From assembly GCF_021155775.2 (NCBI RefSeq), contig NC_060237.1, positions 19,986,970-20,050,969 of the forward strand: 64,000 nucleotides of DNA, written 5' to 3'. A model generated the notes under the pieces. It was not told the DNA's origin. It worked only from the letters and a program-made list of their open reading frames with translations, and made no database searches. Numbering within the stretch: position 1 is the first letter of the stretch; every line of letters starts with the position of its first letter. A program made the translations under genes and the position numbers. Source of the stretch: Neodiprion pinetum. Its lineage: Eukaryota; Arthropoda; Insecta; Hymenoptera; Diprionidae. Positions 52,213 to 62,437 of this stretch are shown here, piece after piece.

Positions 52213-53122
52213 TCAGGGTTCGGCAACGACGCATTCGCAGCAGAAGTTGACTGCCCGTTCCTCCCAGACCCATAACTCCCTCATTTCATTAGGCGAGCTG
52301 GAATTGTCGATATTCGTTGGCGCAAAGGCGACGTTCATAGTCGGTGAGGGAATGCAGACGCCGGTGCGGCGGTGCGATATTTTCACGGTAAAAGACTTTG
52401 GCTTGCGGGTGTAAAAGCCGTACCAGCAGTTGGTCTTCTCGCATTCCACAGTTCGCAAAAATCTTGGAAAATAATCGTGACCGAGATCGATCTACTCGAT
52501 CTTAGAGTTGCACTGCCACGGTGTACTTTTCTGTGCATGTCTGACTTTCCGCTTTTCACCCTCCGACGCGTTTTCCTCTGTATTCGCGTTGCCCGTTGGT
52601 GACTCCCTTTCGTATTTCATGTTAGAAAACTCGAGTTCCCAAACCGGGTCGTTACTAAATGCAGAGTTGTACTCTTCGTCGACAAAAAACGACGGTATTT
52701 CATCTGGAATGATAAATATTTGGAAAATTAATTCTCGAAGATTATCGAAGAGAAAATAGCAGCCGTAAAAACTGACACGGTCGAATCGTTAATTATGTGC
52801 GAAATTATATCGGAGCCTTACTTATCCTGCGTTTCACGACTTCGGACACTATCGGCTCCGACCGAACCCTGATTTCTCTGGGATCAATGATGGACATGTA
52901 CCTAGCATTGAACGCCGACCCCAGAACAGTGCTCAGGATGTTCTCCGGGATGGTACGACAGTGTTCAGGATCTGTGGGGTCCGCACTTGGTCCAAAATCA
53001 GCGCTTCTTCTATCGTTCGATACCTGGATTCGATCGCGTTTGATCGGTGCTCCGAATACGGCGAAACGCGTATGATGCAAACACAACAAAGGCGCCAACA
53101 CAATTTCCACCCTAAAGCCCAT
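52213..53122 (-). pseudogene. trk: trunk (Torso ligand), interrupted by an in-frame stop
   Basis: Two exons on - join in frame: 53122-52822 (donor ATAA|GTAAGG) and 52703-52213 (acceptor TTCCAG), 264 codons in all. Exon 1 gives a hydrophobic signal-like start (MGFRVEIVLAPLLCLHH) and the trunk-like stretch CRTIPENILSTVLGSAFNAR. Exon 2 gives the cystine-knot region, with PRFLRTVECEKTNCWYGFY, KPKSFTVKI and a final VNFCCECVV. TAG at 52494-52492 (codon 171) interrupts the frame just before IDLGHDYFPRF; one base change from TGG would explain it. At 52407-52405 CGC (Arg) stands where, as I recall the family, a cysteine is expected (YTRKPKSF). The reading frame is otherwise open to the natural stop, and the splice sites are sound. 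Trunk is the secreted ligand of the Torso receptor kinase in terminal patterning. A truncated product would lack the whole knot. This may be a young pseudogene, a null allele or a sequence error. Confidence 0.82.
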
Positions 53123-54547
53123 CGCACTTGGCAATAATCTATCCTTCGATTCTGAATCTAACTGTTCACCGGCAAGTTTCCTTCGTCACTTGTCTTCGAA
53201 GCACAATTTTCGCTTTTCTTCTATCTACGGTTTCTTATAACTCTACTTCGATACAGTTTACAGACGTCCATAGACCGTGTGGCGTTGGTCGTTTGGCAGG
53301 TAATCGTTGAATGACCCGACCTTAAAGGTTCACGACTTATTTGAGCCTGGAATTTTTCCCTTTCTTCCCGCCCCTGATTTGGCTGTAAGGTAAAAGGGAG
53401 AGAGTACGGAGGGTCCATTTCGTCGGTTCTACAAAGTCGCAAAAGGTTTGCTAATCGCTTTGTGTACTGCACCTCAATTAACCCAAGTACACCTAAAATA
53501 TGGTTGAAAAACTTGGAAATTGGAGTTAGACAATAGAATATACAAAGATTTCCAACCACTTTCTTACCTCTGCTGTCCGTCGATTATTCTTCTAATTATG
53601 CCGATTATCAAAACTTCAAATAGGGTCGGTTTATTCGGAATACAGATTAATCAATAGATGACAACGAGCAAGGATAATTAACAATTTATATGGTAATGAA
53701 AACGGTGATTTAAGAAACAAATGATGTTATTTTTTTCATCTTCACTATATTTTTTTTTTTACCATCCCAAACGTCTATATTCTGAACGTCTTTATGAGGC
53801 GTTGCGTTGTAACATACAGATAAACGTGCGAGTACATTGCTAGTATAACCATAGGTGCATATTATAATATCGTTCTACGTGCAAACACAGTTTGAGAAAA
53901 AATTTGAGCCATTTCAGGTATCGCTATGTAAATAAACCTTACGAAGGGATAATGTTATAATATTTGTTTATGAATGTAGCGTAATAGATAACTCTCTAAT
54001 GTGGTATAAGGAAACGTGCGTGTATTGTTAATGATTGAAAATATACAAATTAATAAATCGTTAAAAGGTTCGAAAACTATCAAGTAACTCTACGCAGTGT
54101 ATATAATTATACCCAGACAATTGTATTCATATATCTTATACCTATACATATACACAGTGATTAATACGCGCTAGACAATATTATTCGTATAAAACAATCG
54201 AGAAGAAGGTCAAATGCGTGTGAACGCGTTAAAGTCGTTATTTTTTTCCTCGAAAAATTAAAAATTTATAACAATTTCGACAGGAACGGTTTTCCGATAT
54301 GGCGTACAGTTGATGCACCGTCGTCTTAATGATATTTAAAATTATCAAGAAACCTTGAGAGATATTGTTTACGAAATTATGATGATAATTTTCTTCAATT
54401 CCGTGAAACAGGTGTAAAACTAGAGTCCGTCAAATTTCGAGGTCTAACTAATATTTTCTAGTCCAGAGACCCTCGAGGCTATGTCACAGATCGTTAGTGA
54501 AGCGCGAGCCTCCGGGACGGCAGATTACGGCTGCGGTATTGATGTTT
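53123..54547. other. Intergenic region between trunk and tsg
   Basis: AT-rich with no supported gene. It should include the upstream region of trunk and the 3' UTR of twisted gastrulation. Confidence 0.5.
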
Positions 54548-55594
54548 CTAATTCCTAAGCTCATCCAGCAGATAATCCTCCAGGTTATCCTCGGCGTCGT
54601 CGTCATCCTCCTGCCCGTAATCGTCGTACTCGTAATCAGCCGCCCGATTCACCAAGGGACAAAGTCTGCACCGTGACTCGTTTATGCCGTAGTTTATACA
54701 AGTATCGCCTACGCACTCGCAGCATCCGTTGTGAAACCACCTGTAACTGGCTGCTCCCATGCTCTGGCACGTTATCTGGCACTTGTTCCAGGAGCTGCAT
54801 TGCGCTATGTAAGCAACCGTGCAATTCAGCGTCACGATCGTCGCGTATCGACGACTGGCGAGGGTGCTACGATGCCTGGAATCTGCGGCTGGATAACGTG
54901 GAGAAGAGAATCAGAGAGAGAAAGAGAGAGAATTGGAACTAGAATGCCAGCCTGAGATAAAGTACAATAAAGTAAACGACGAAGTAATGGTAAAGAAATC
55001 GTAATAGAAAAATGAATAGCGAGATGTGAACGTAAATAAATAAAAAGTAAAATGGCGGCATGCGGAGTTGTCGTGGTAAAAGAAAGAGAGAGACAGGAAG
55101 TGGATCTTGCTTACCGAGGTGGTAAATAAGTTCAGGCTTCGTTTCGAAGACCGAGACGTCAAAGTCGACCGGAAAGCTAAAGCTCCTCCACCTCTCCCGG
55201 GGATCGGGGTCCACGGTTAGAGCCTGGAAGAGTCCTGGAACCGGTTCGCCCAATTCCTCGACGTGGGACTTTGTGCTGAGAGGATTCCGCGTCGTCGCGT
55301 TCCGTTTCGGACAGAGATCTTTCGGGGAAATAAGACGACGGTTTTTCATCTCACGAACGGAAGCTTGAACTTACCCTTCAACTTACCGACGCACGAACAG
55401 CACTCGTCGTAGAGGTAGCTCAGGCAGAAAAAGCACTCCTTGCAACAGCTGCAAGTCTTCATGTCGCACTTGCAGTTCTCGGTCAACAAACACTTGCTCA
55501 CTATGCTGCCGCAAACTGCCTGATTACAGGCACTTGTGGCTGATACCAATAACACCAGCCAAAATGTCAAACGCGCAATTAGTTTAGGCGACAT
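54548..55594 (-). CDS. tsg: Twisted gastrulation (BMP-binding modulator)
   Basis: Three exons on - keep frame: 55594-55387, 55318-55115, 54888-54548; product 250 aa (fly Tsg 249, human TWSG1 223). Signal peptide 1 to about 22 (MSPKLIARLTFWLVLLVSATSA). The N-terminal Cys-rich BMP-binding domain has CNQAVCGSIVSKCLL, CSCCKECFFCLSYLYDECCSC. The middle has HVEELGEPVPGLFQAL and WRSFSFPV. The C-terminal domain has CSSWNKCQITCQSMGAASYRW and FHNGCCECVG. Tsg is secreted and, with Sog/Chordin, shapes the Dpp/BMP gradient in dorsoventral patterning. A strongly acidic tail of about 30 residues (Asp/Glu/Tyr-rich, ending LLDELRN) follows the last cysteine and is longer than I expect for the vertebrate protein. 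Confidence 0.95.
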
Positions 55595-56864
55595 CTTTCC
55601 TGCTCGCTGATTATTCGGTTACTGTACATACCGTACAAATTATTGTCTCCCTTCGCTGTAACGTCGCCCACGCTTTTGTGTATGTGAAATGCACATGCTT
55701 TTCCTGATATCCCCCTCTTTCTTTTTTTCTTCTATCTTTCCTTCGTTGTATATTTACTATCTCGCACAGATATTCCTATGTATACACGCATATGTATCGT
55801 TATATGTATAATGCGTGCGCGGATGTCGTCCGCGTGTCTCTCCTCTTCGACGACGAGTTTTACTTCATCGGCTGTGAGTTGATTTGTGTTTGGGTTACTT
55901 ATACCTTCGCAAGTCATTCTCTTGTTCCTCCAGGTAAGGACGGGGTGGGGGTCAGGATGAGGGTTCAGACGAGAAACGAACGATTTGTTAGTCTGCCGTA
56001 CAGTGAAATTTCTAGATTTGGTTATTCTACGGTACTTGTTAGAAATGTTTTCGTTTTATGTCATGAAAGAAAAATATTTCGCTGCACGGAGCGAAATAAG
56101 GATTGTTTGGATCAACAGCGGCTAATTTTTAATACTGCGGGCGGGGAAGAAAATATTTTACTCGAGGAAACTAATTTTTTTTTCAGCTAAATGATTTTAA
56201 TTTTTTTTTTTTTTTTCTACAGTAGCAAGCACTTTACATTTATCGCATAGTTTCGATAATTTGATGTAAGTACGACAATAAGTTGATATCGAGGCCGTCT
56301 TTTTCAACTGGAAAAAAGTTTAAACAAACGGATTTGATATTACAACAACAACAGAAAATTTATAAGCATTGAAAACTGTATATTTGCATTGACCTCATAA
56401 AGGGTTGACATTTTTATGCGTGGCTAAAGTGTAGCTGAGAGCTTCGGTGTGGGCAAACATTTTTGTGGGTTAAAAAAAAATAGGTTAATTGATCGAGACA
56501 TGCAGACAGTCATGTTGTATAACACACCGGAATCCGCGTTAACATTTGTCAACAATCGAAGCACCGCTTGGTAGAACAAGCTTGAAAATATATACAACAG
56601 GTTGAAAAATTTGAGCGATCTATAATTAGATGCCTGTTTAATAAACATTTATAATCGTAAATAATAATCGCGAAAATCGCTCGCTTATCGCAAGTCTGTC
56701 GAGCCTCTTTTTCTTTGGATACTCTCACCTGGGTCGTTGGAAGAACAGGCATAGAATCAACCCTCATAAAACTATCCCCAATTCTTCGAGGGATCAAAAA
56801 GATATCGGGCACAATGCTCAGGGCAAGGGATAATGATGGGTACAAATAGATCATTGGCCGCAAG

Positions 56865-57026
56865 TTTATGGCGCAATTGTGGCAGTTGCAGGTATTTATC
56901 GGTGTTGATATCCTTGGAAAATGAGTATTAACTGTAATTTTTCGAAATTTGGGCTCAGAGCCATCCTTTCGTCAGCTTAACGATAGTACAATAAACGCTC
57001 GAGCCTTTAGACAATTGCGCCATAAA
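56865..57026. repeat. Perfect 16-base inverted repeat with 130-base loop
   Basis: TTTATGGCGCAATTGT at 56865-56880 is exactly complementary to 57011-57026. It could form a hairpin or mark the termini of a tiny inserted element. No obvious target-site duplication flanks it. Confidence 0.7.
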
Positions 57027-58500
57027 TCCATACTGCCTTGCCTGTAATTACTCAAGGAATTTTAGCAGAGTCTCATTTACGTCTGGATTTCAATACACCG
57101 GTCGTCGATAGCTGAAGTGTCTAGTTTATATTAATTACTGTCTTGGGATTCATCCGCAACTAAATAACATTCCTAAGAATTAACATCGCGCGGTGAGAAA
57201 GTCTTTTTATTTGTCAGGAATTCAAGGACCGTTGGAACGAACCTTACACTCGTTGTTAATGTCTTTTATTAGTAAGAAAATCAATTAGCCTTCCAAGGTT
57301 ATGAGCTAGAAAGTTCTGCTGTTTCTTGAATCTTTTACCGCTTACCGCGTGGTAGATAGGCTTAAATTTTCAAGTCTCACGATTTTTAAAAATACAAAAA
57401 GATGGACCACGAAGAATTTATCAATTTTCTCCCTTGTCGAAGAAAAATTAATTCGATCAATTCCGGTGGATTTTTTTTCGTTTAATGTAACTTCATGTGG
57501 CAAATATCCGAAAATACCGGGACAATCTCTTGAAACTTGAAGATCAACTGCGCACGCGCGAGATTTATCGGCTATTCGTGCAGGCTGACAATCACGAGTT
57601 TCAGTTCTCAAACTGTCTCTGCCGGCGATGTAGTTGATACGAATTTTCGGGGTTAAAATCTCAAATAATTAAGGCAATGACTCGGAAAGGTTTGGGAAGC
57701 ATTTGTTATCCGGTTGGAAAGTTGATTCTTCAAAGAACGGTCGGAATTTAATGCTTACGCTCTTTGAAAATTCAAACGTACACATTTTGCGTATGTTGGC
57801 CCGCCTGCATCGCAGACAAGAATATCGCTGCGGGAAGATTTCGCCGACAAATGAGATTAAATTATTTGGCGCATGTGCGGTTGATTTTCTAGTTTCAGAT
57901 TTTTTTTCTCTAAAATATAGCGTAAAAAATTAAAAAATCGTTGATCCGTGGTGTATGAGAGCTTGAAACGTTCGTCATTTGGCAAAGATTAATTTAAGAT
58001 ATGATTTTTCCAAATACAAAATGGCGTATTTTCAGGAGGCGAAAAAAATATTGATCATTTTCGTTTCTGCTGGTTTTTATGATACCAACAATTTTTTTCT
58101 TGAAACGACATTCAAAAACAAAACCTTTTTGTTCTTGATCTTCTTTTGAAATATCCATTCTTTTCTAGTAGAAACTCAGCCTTGAATACGAAATTTTTCA
58201 AATTGACCGAGAGTGATTCTGTCCAAAGAAAGGCAGCAATTAAAAAATCCCTTCAGGTGTATATTTCCATACAAAAAACCTTTTAGACAAAAATATATGA
58301 CTTAAATTCTCGATCCCATCGGTTTGGCTTGGTCGATTCTTTGTGAAATGCCCCATATAGTATACTCATGTACTAAATTACTAAATACCAAACATTAGTA
58401 ATAATTGATGGGCATTGAACAATAAAAATTTCCCACAAAATTTAACATCTAATTCAGATGAATATTAATATTAATTTACAAATTTCATAGATTTTGACCG

Positions 58501-58766
58501 TTACTTTTCATACACGAAAATTATTAACTTTCAATAAGCTTACATATTTGGATAGGTACTTGATATATGAAATTTAAGACAACTTTGAATATGAAATTTC
58601 AGAAAAATTTCAAATTCTCATGCATACCGTCTATTAATTTTCATATACAAAAACTATTGACTTTCAATGAACTGAAAGTTTAGAAAAAATTGTATGTGAA
58701 ATTTAATACATTTTTTGAATATGAAATTTGACAATGGTTTTGAAGTTTTAAATTACGTATATTAAT
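58501..58766 (+). repeat. Two-copy tandem repeat, ~133-base period
   Basis: TTTTCATACACGAAAATTAT..ACTTTCAAT (from about 58505) recurs as TTTTCATATACAAAAACTAT..ACTTTCAAT (from about 58638), and GAATATGAAATTT recurs later in both copies. The shared ACTTTCAAT blocks are 133 bases apart. The copies are diverged, AT-rich and noncoding. Confidence 0.7.
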
Positions 58767-59615
58767 ATTCAGTCATTTAAGTCGTTGAATATTAATATGC
58801 GAAACGTATATCTTAAATGCTTCACATGTGTTTTTCTGAAATTTCAAACAGAAATTTTTAATACAATTTATTACACAAGTATATACATAAGTATTTCAAT
58901 ACAATTGCGATATCGTACAATCTATTACTATTTTATAGGCTACGTACAATATGTAAATAAATACATTGATGTGACGAAGAAAAAAAAAAAAAAACAGTAA
59001 ATGCGAACGGTATAAAAATTGCTGCAGGCGATAGGTCGAGCCAAGTTCATTCGATAAGCTTATCAACTTGGCCCTACTCGATACCCGCTATTTAAGCTAA
59101 TTCCAAAGCTTTGTACGCTATTTAATTAGCGAATTAAAATGATTCTGACAATCTTAAAATTTGTCATTATTATTGCTATTATTATTATTAATTTATTACC
59201 TAACGTTTACATCTATTATTTCTTTACTATTGTCTGCGGCTGTTGGACCGACTTTCAGATTTCAGAATATACAATACAAGTCACATTCTTTGGTTTTCAT
59301 CAAAGTCAAATTTCCAATATAATAATATAATCTACTTGTTTTATGATTAAGTAAAAACTAAACGACGTATCTCCTATATTCTCCAAACAGCGCTCAAACA
59401 ATGAATTTTTCGATACACCGTCAAGGAACAAAGTTTTATCACGTATTGTTTTGTTTCTTTCCAACGAAAATCTTTAACAGTTACCTACTTTCGCCGAGAT
59501 ATTCTAACTACAATCTATTTATCTTTAACACGGGTGAAAATCTGCACAGCCATTATCTTCACGATTGGCTCGTTAATTTCGTACTATCGTCAATCGATGA
59601 TCGACCGGACTTTTT

Positions 59616-62116
59616 TTACGTCGATACTCCGGCAGATGATCGGTTCTGTGTCGGGTTGGATCGGCTTTTGAACTTCATCCAGTTGAAAGGTAATTGTATT
59701 TTGACGTGACAGCAGCAGCTCGATGGAAGCTTGAACAAGTCACGAATCGCCGTCCCGTTTTCGCTTATCGCAGCAAGTTGGCGGTAGATGTATTTCTGCT
59801 TGCATACCGTCTTGTACCCGTTTCCAAATTCACCGGTCACCGAACATTGTTCATCGGGTTTTCTGCACAACGGTTAAAAATCAATCAAACACTGCGCTTC
59901 GACCTTTTCGGCCAATCGATAATGCGAGAATTGATAATCGCACGCGTCGTACTTACTGGCACGTCTCGATCCGGATTCCTTGCCTGAAGCCTTCTTGGTT
60001 CACAATGAACAGCCAATCCTCATCTCTGTTCTGAGCGGTCTTGGGATAGATGAGCCGCTCCTGGAAAATAAATTATAATTAGATGCGAAATGGCGCGGAT
60101 GCGTGGGTCAAAAAATTAGGATACGTTTGTAGTCAATAGTACCATTTTTGCTTATCTTTACAGAATATCCTGTTACTTGATTCGACTATTGACCTCTTCA
60201 ATTTATACTCAATTCGTGACCGAAATACGACTCTGACAAAGTGTTGTACTCAAGTTCGATACGCTTTATTGTTAAACGATCAGACTTCATGCGGGTGAAA
60301 ACATCGCTGTTTCAATTTGGACTATAAAATCCGATTTCAAGTAACGAATTTCAAGTCACATTTGGTACCAACTTTTGCAGTTATCTTTCGGGGAAAAATT
60401 TGACACTTACCGAAGTGGTGCAAAGAGGAGTGCTGTCGTCTGTGTTGAATCTCTCTGTGATATCGTCGAGCTGAAAATTGTTTCCAATTACCGACCGTCT
60501 CTTTTACGCGATTGTACACTTCAAGTGAATCAGCAAAAGAGATATGGTATACGGTCGTTTTCTAGAAAAAATAATGGGAGAAATCTCACCATGTCGACTA
60601 CGGCCAGATGTTTGAGATCGCTTTGCCGCTTTATCAAGTTGCTGACGTAGTTCTCGGGGTAGAAGTCCGTCTCCTCGCAGTAAGTTTTATCTATGCATGT
60701 AGGATCTGGTCCAGGTATGAAGGTTCTTGGCAGATGCGACGGGTCCTGGTCAGGGAAAACTATATTGTCGTTTGGTATTCTGTCACGTGCTGAAATCAGA
60801 GAGAGAGACGTCAGAATGATCCATGCGCTTTATGCCATGGTTTTTAGGGAAGAGGAAAAATCATAGAACAGCCGTTCACTCACCGGTCTTTCGTTGTCTA
60901 TCTACATTTAATTCGCTCGGCAATAGCCAACGGCGTTTTGATCTTGGACGAACGGACTCGTCGTGTTGGTCGTCGGACCTGGACGTTATCGGCGAAGGCA
61001 TCGATACGCTTATTTCGAACATCTGCAAGAGCAAGTTTTGAACATAAGAAAAAAATTATTTTAATTTTCTCCTAACATAATCTTGCAGAGCAGTGATAAA
61101 TTTTAATGTGAAAATTTGTCCTAGGATCTTAATAGTGTCTCGAAATCATGTACAAAATTTTGCAATACGATAAACTGTCCGAGTATTTGAGTTTCAACTC
61201 GTTATATTCGATAACGAGGTAAAGCTGGAGAGAAAGAGAGAGAACTGGGAAGAAAGATATACCGGCAAGCTTGAAATACATTCGTGTGAAAGGCGAACGG
61301 CGAACAGTTAGCGGAATTACTTGTATGCCAGATAGCATCAGAAATCGTCAAGGCTTCAGCTGAGGGTAAACAGTTCGTAACTATATTTATATTTGGAACT
61401 AATGATCGAAGATGGTCCCGTAAAGGCGTTATCGGAAACTCCGAATTCGGCAAATTCCTCAAAATAATAAATATCGATAGAATGTCATCGCACGCCGAAA
61501 AGAGAGTTTATTTACCGTTTAAAAATGTATATTTGCATATGGAGAAATAAACGTCTCGTTAATATCATCAAGTTTTCACTATGGGCCAAGGAATGGTTGA
61601 TAAATCACAATTGGCTCAACTGTACGAATTTGATAATAATAAGAAATCATTGTTAACGGTAAATGAACTCTTTTTTCATTGAATAAAAGACATTCGTACT
61701 CGCGTCAATGAATGTTTATCAGTTTTCTCTCGGTCTGCACACAGCAGCCTGTGTTTATATTTCAACGTTCCGAGTGACGCTCGTCACGTCAATTATTCCG
61801 CAATCTGTACCTAGAATCCCATTGCAGAAGGCACCAGCAACTATCGTTACGTAATGTGATGACTCGTAGACAATTCGTATGCACTATACGGAGATGAACT
61901 TTAGGTAAAAAATATCCGTTTAAGACGAGTCGGCGACACGCGAAATATCGGTCAACTTTTGGAACTTTTTGAAGATTATCATTTTTAGAAAAAAGTACTT
62001 ACCATGGTGGCCAAAATTAATCCGACGAGAACCAATCTGCGAGGCGGTTGCTTAGGCGGCGAAATTCTCGTGCCGCTGGATTTCCGTCTTGTGCCGGCTG
62101 TGATTATGAACGTCAT
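59616..62116 (-). CDS. spz: Spatzle, Toll-receptor ligand precursor
   Basis: Six exons on - keep frame: 62116-62003, 61022-60884, 60789-60590, 60470-60411, 60060-59957, 59862-59616; product 287 aa. The start has a basic n-region and hydrophobic RLVLVGLILATM, a likely signal sequence. The prodomain contains RSKRR (exon 2) and the spatzle signature DPTCIDKTYCEETDFYPENY. A protease site probably follows ITER (R158), releasing the cystine-knot domain. That domain has ERLIYPKTAQN, DWLFIVNQEGFRQGIRIETC, YKTVCKQKYIYRQLAAI and LFKLPSSCCCHV, seven cysteines in all. A tail of about 29 residues follows the knot. Spatzle is secreted, cut by a CLIP protease and activates Toll in immunity and dorsoventral patterning. 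The motif content is that of spz itself rather than a distant spz-like paralog, but I could not compare paralogs. Confidence 0.93.
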
Positions 62117-62368
62117 CTCACTGGCGCGATTTCAGCTTCGCGATTCGATTAAGGCGAGTTGCGAGTCAGATCGACGCGTCACTTCGAATGGTAGATAAAA
62201 TCACACAACTAAGGAATTTATTTTCACAATTCCGTGGCTTCACTTCTTGTTCACTAGACAATCGGTAAACAATTGTGCAGTAGGCGTATTTTCACAGAGA
62301 GCAAAGTCAGCCGATATGGTTCGTCTAACAGACTGCACTTGATTAAACCCGCTCAACCTTGTTCCCTG

Positions 62369-62377
62369 TACTTATAA
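62369..62377 (-). promoter_or_regulatory. Candidate TATA box upstream of spz
   Basis: TTATAAGTA on - lies about 255 bases upstream of the spz ATG. A weak initiator-like TCAAGTG sits about 30 bases downstream (62342-62336). Confidence 0.35.
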
Positions 62378-62427
62378 CCAGCCGGGTTATTCGCACAAGC
62401 CAATAAGCGCCGAGGCGAAGGGGAAAA

Positions 62428-62437
62428 GGGATTTTCG
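62428..62437 (+). promoter_or_regulatory. kappaB-like site upstream of spz
   Basis: GGGATTTTCG differs by one base from the classic Rel/NF-kB form GGGATTTTCC. It lies about 310 bases upstream of the spz start. One such match can occur by chance; feedback of Toll signalling on its ligand is a possible reading. Confidence 0.25.

Larger units (their letters stand above)
55595..59615. other. Gene-poor region between tsg and spz
   Basis: No gene is supported. Contents are an exact 16-base inverted repeat (56865-56880 / 57011-57026), an unexplained open stretch on - near 56.70-56.95 kb, a very AT-rich block from about 58.38 to 58.98 kb with a 133-base tandem duplication, and A- and T-runs (for example near 56191 and 58980). 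Confidence 0.5.

Noticed and set aside
55346..55386. Extension of the first tsg exon past 55387
   Set aside because: Translation past the GTAAGT donor (KLKGKFKLPFVR) breaks the Tsg homology, which resumes at 55318.
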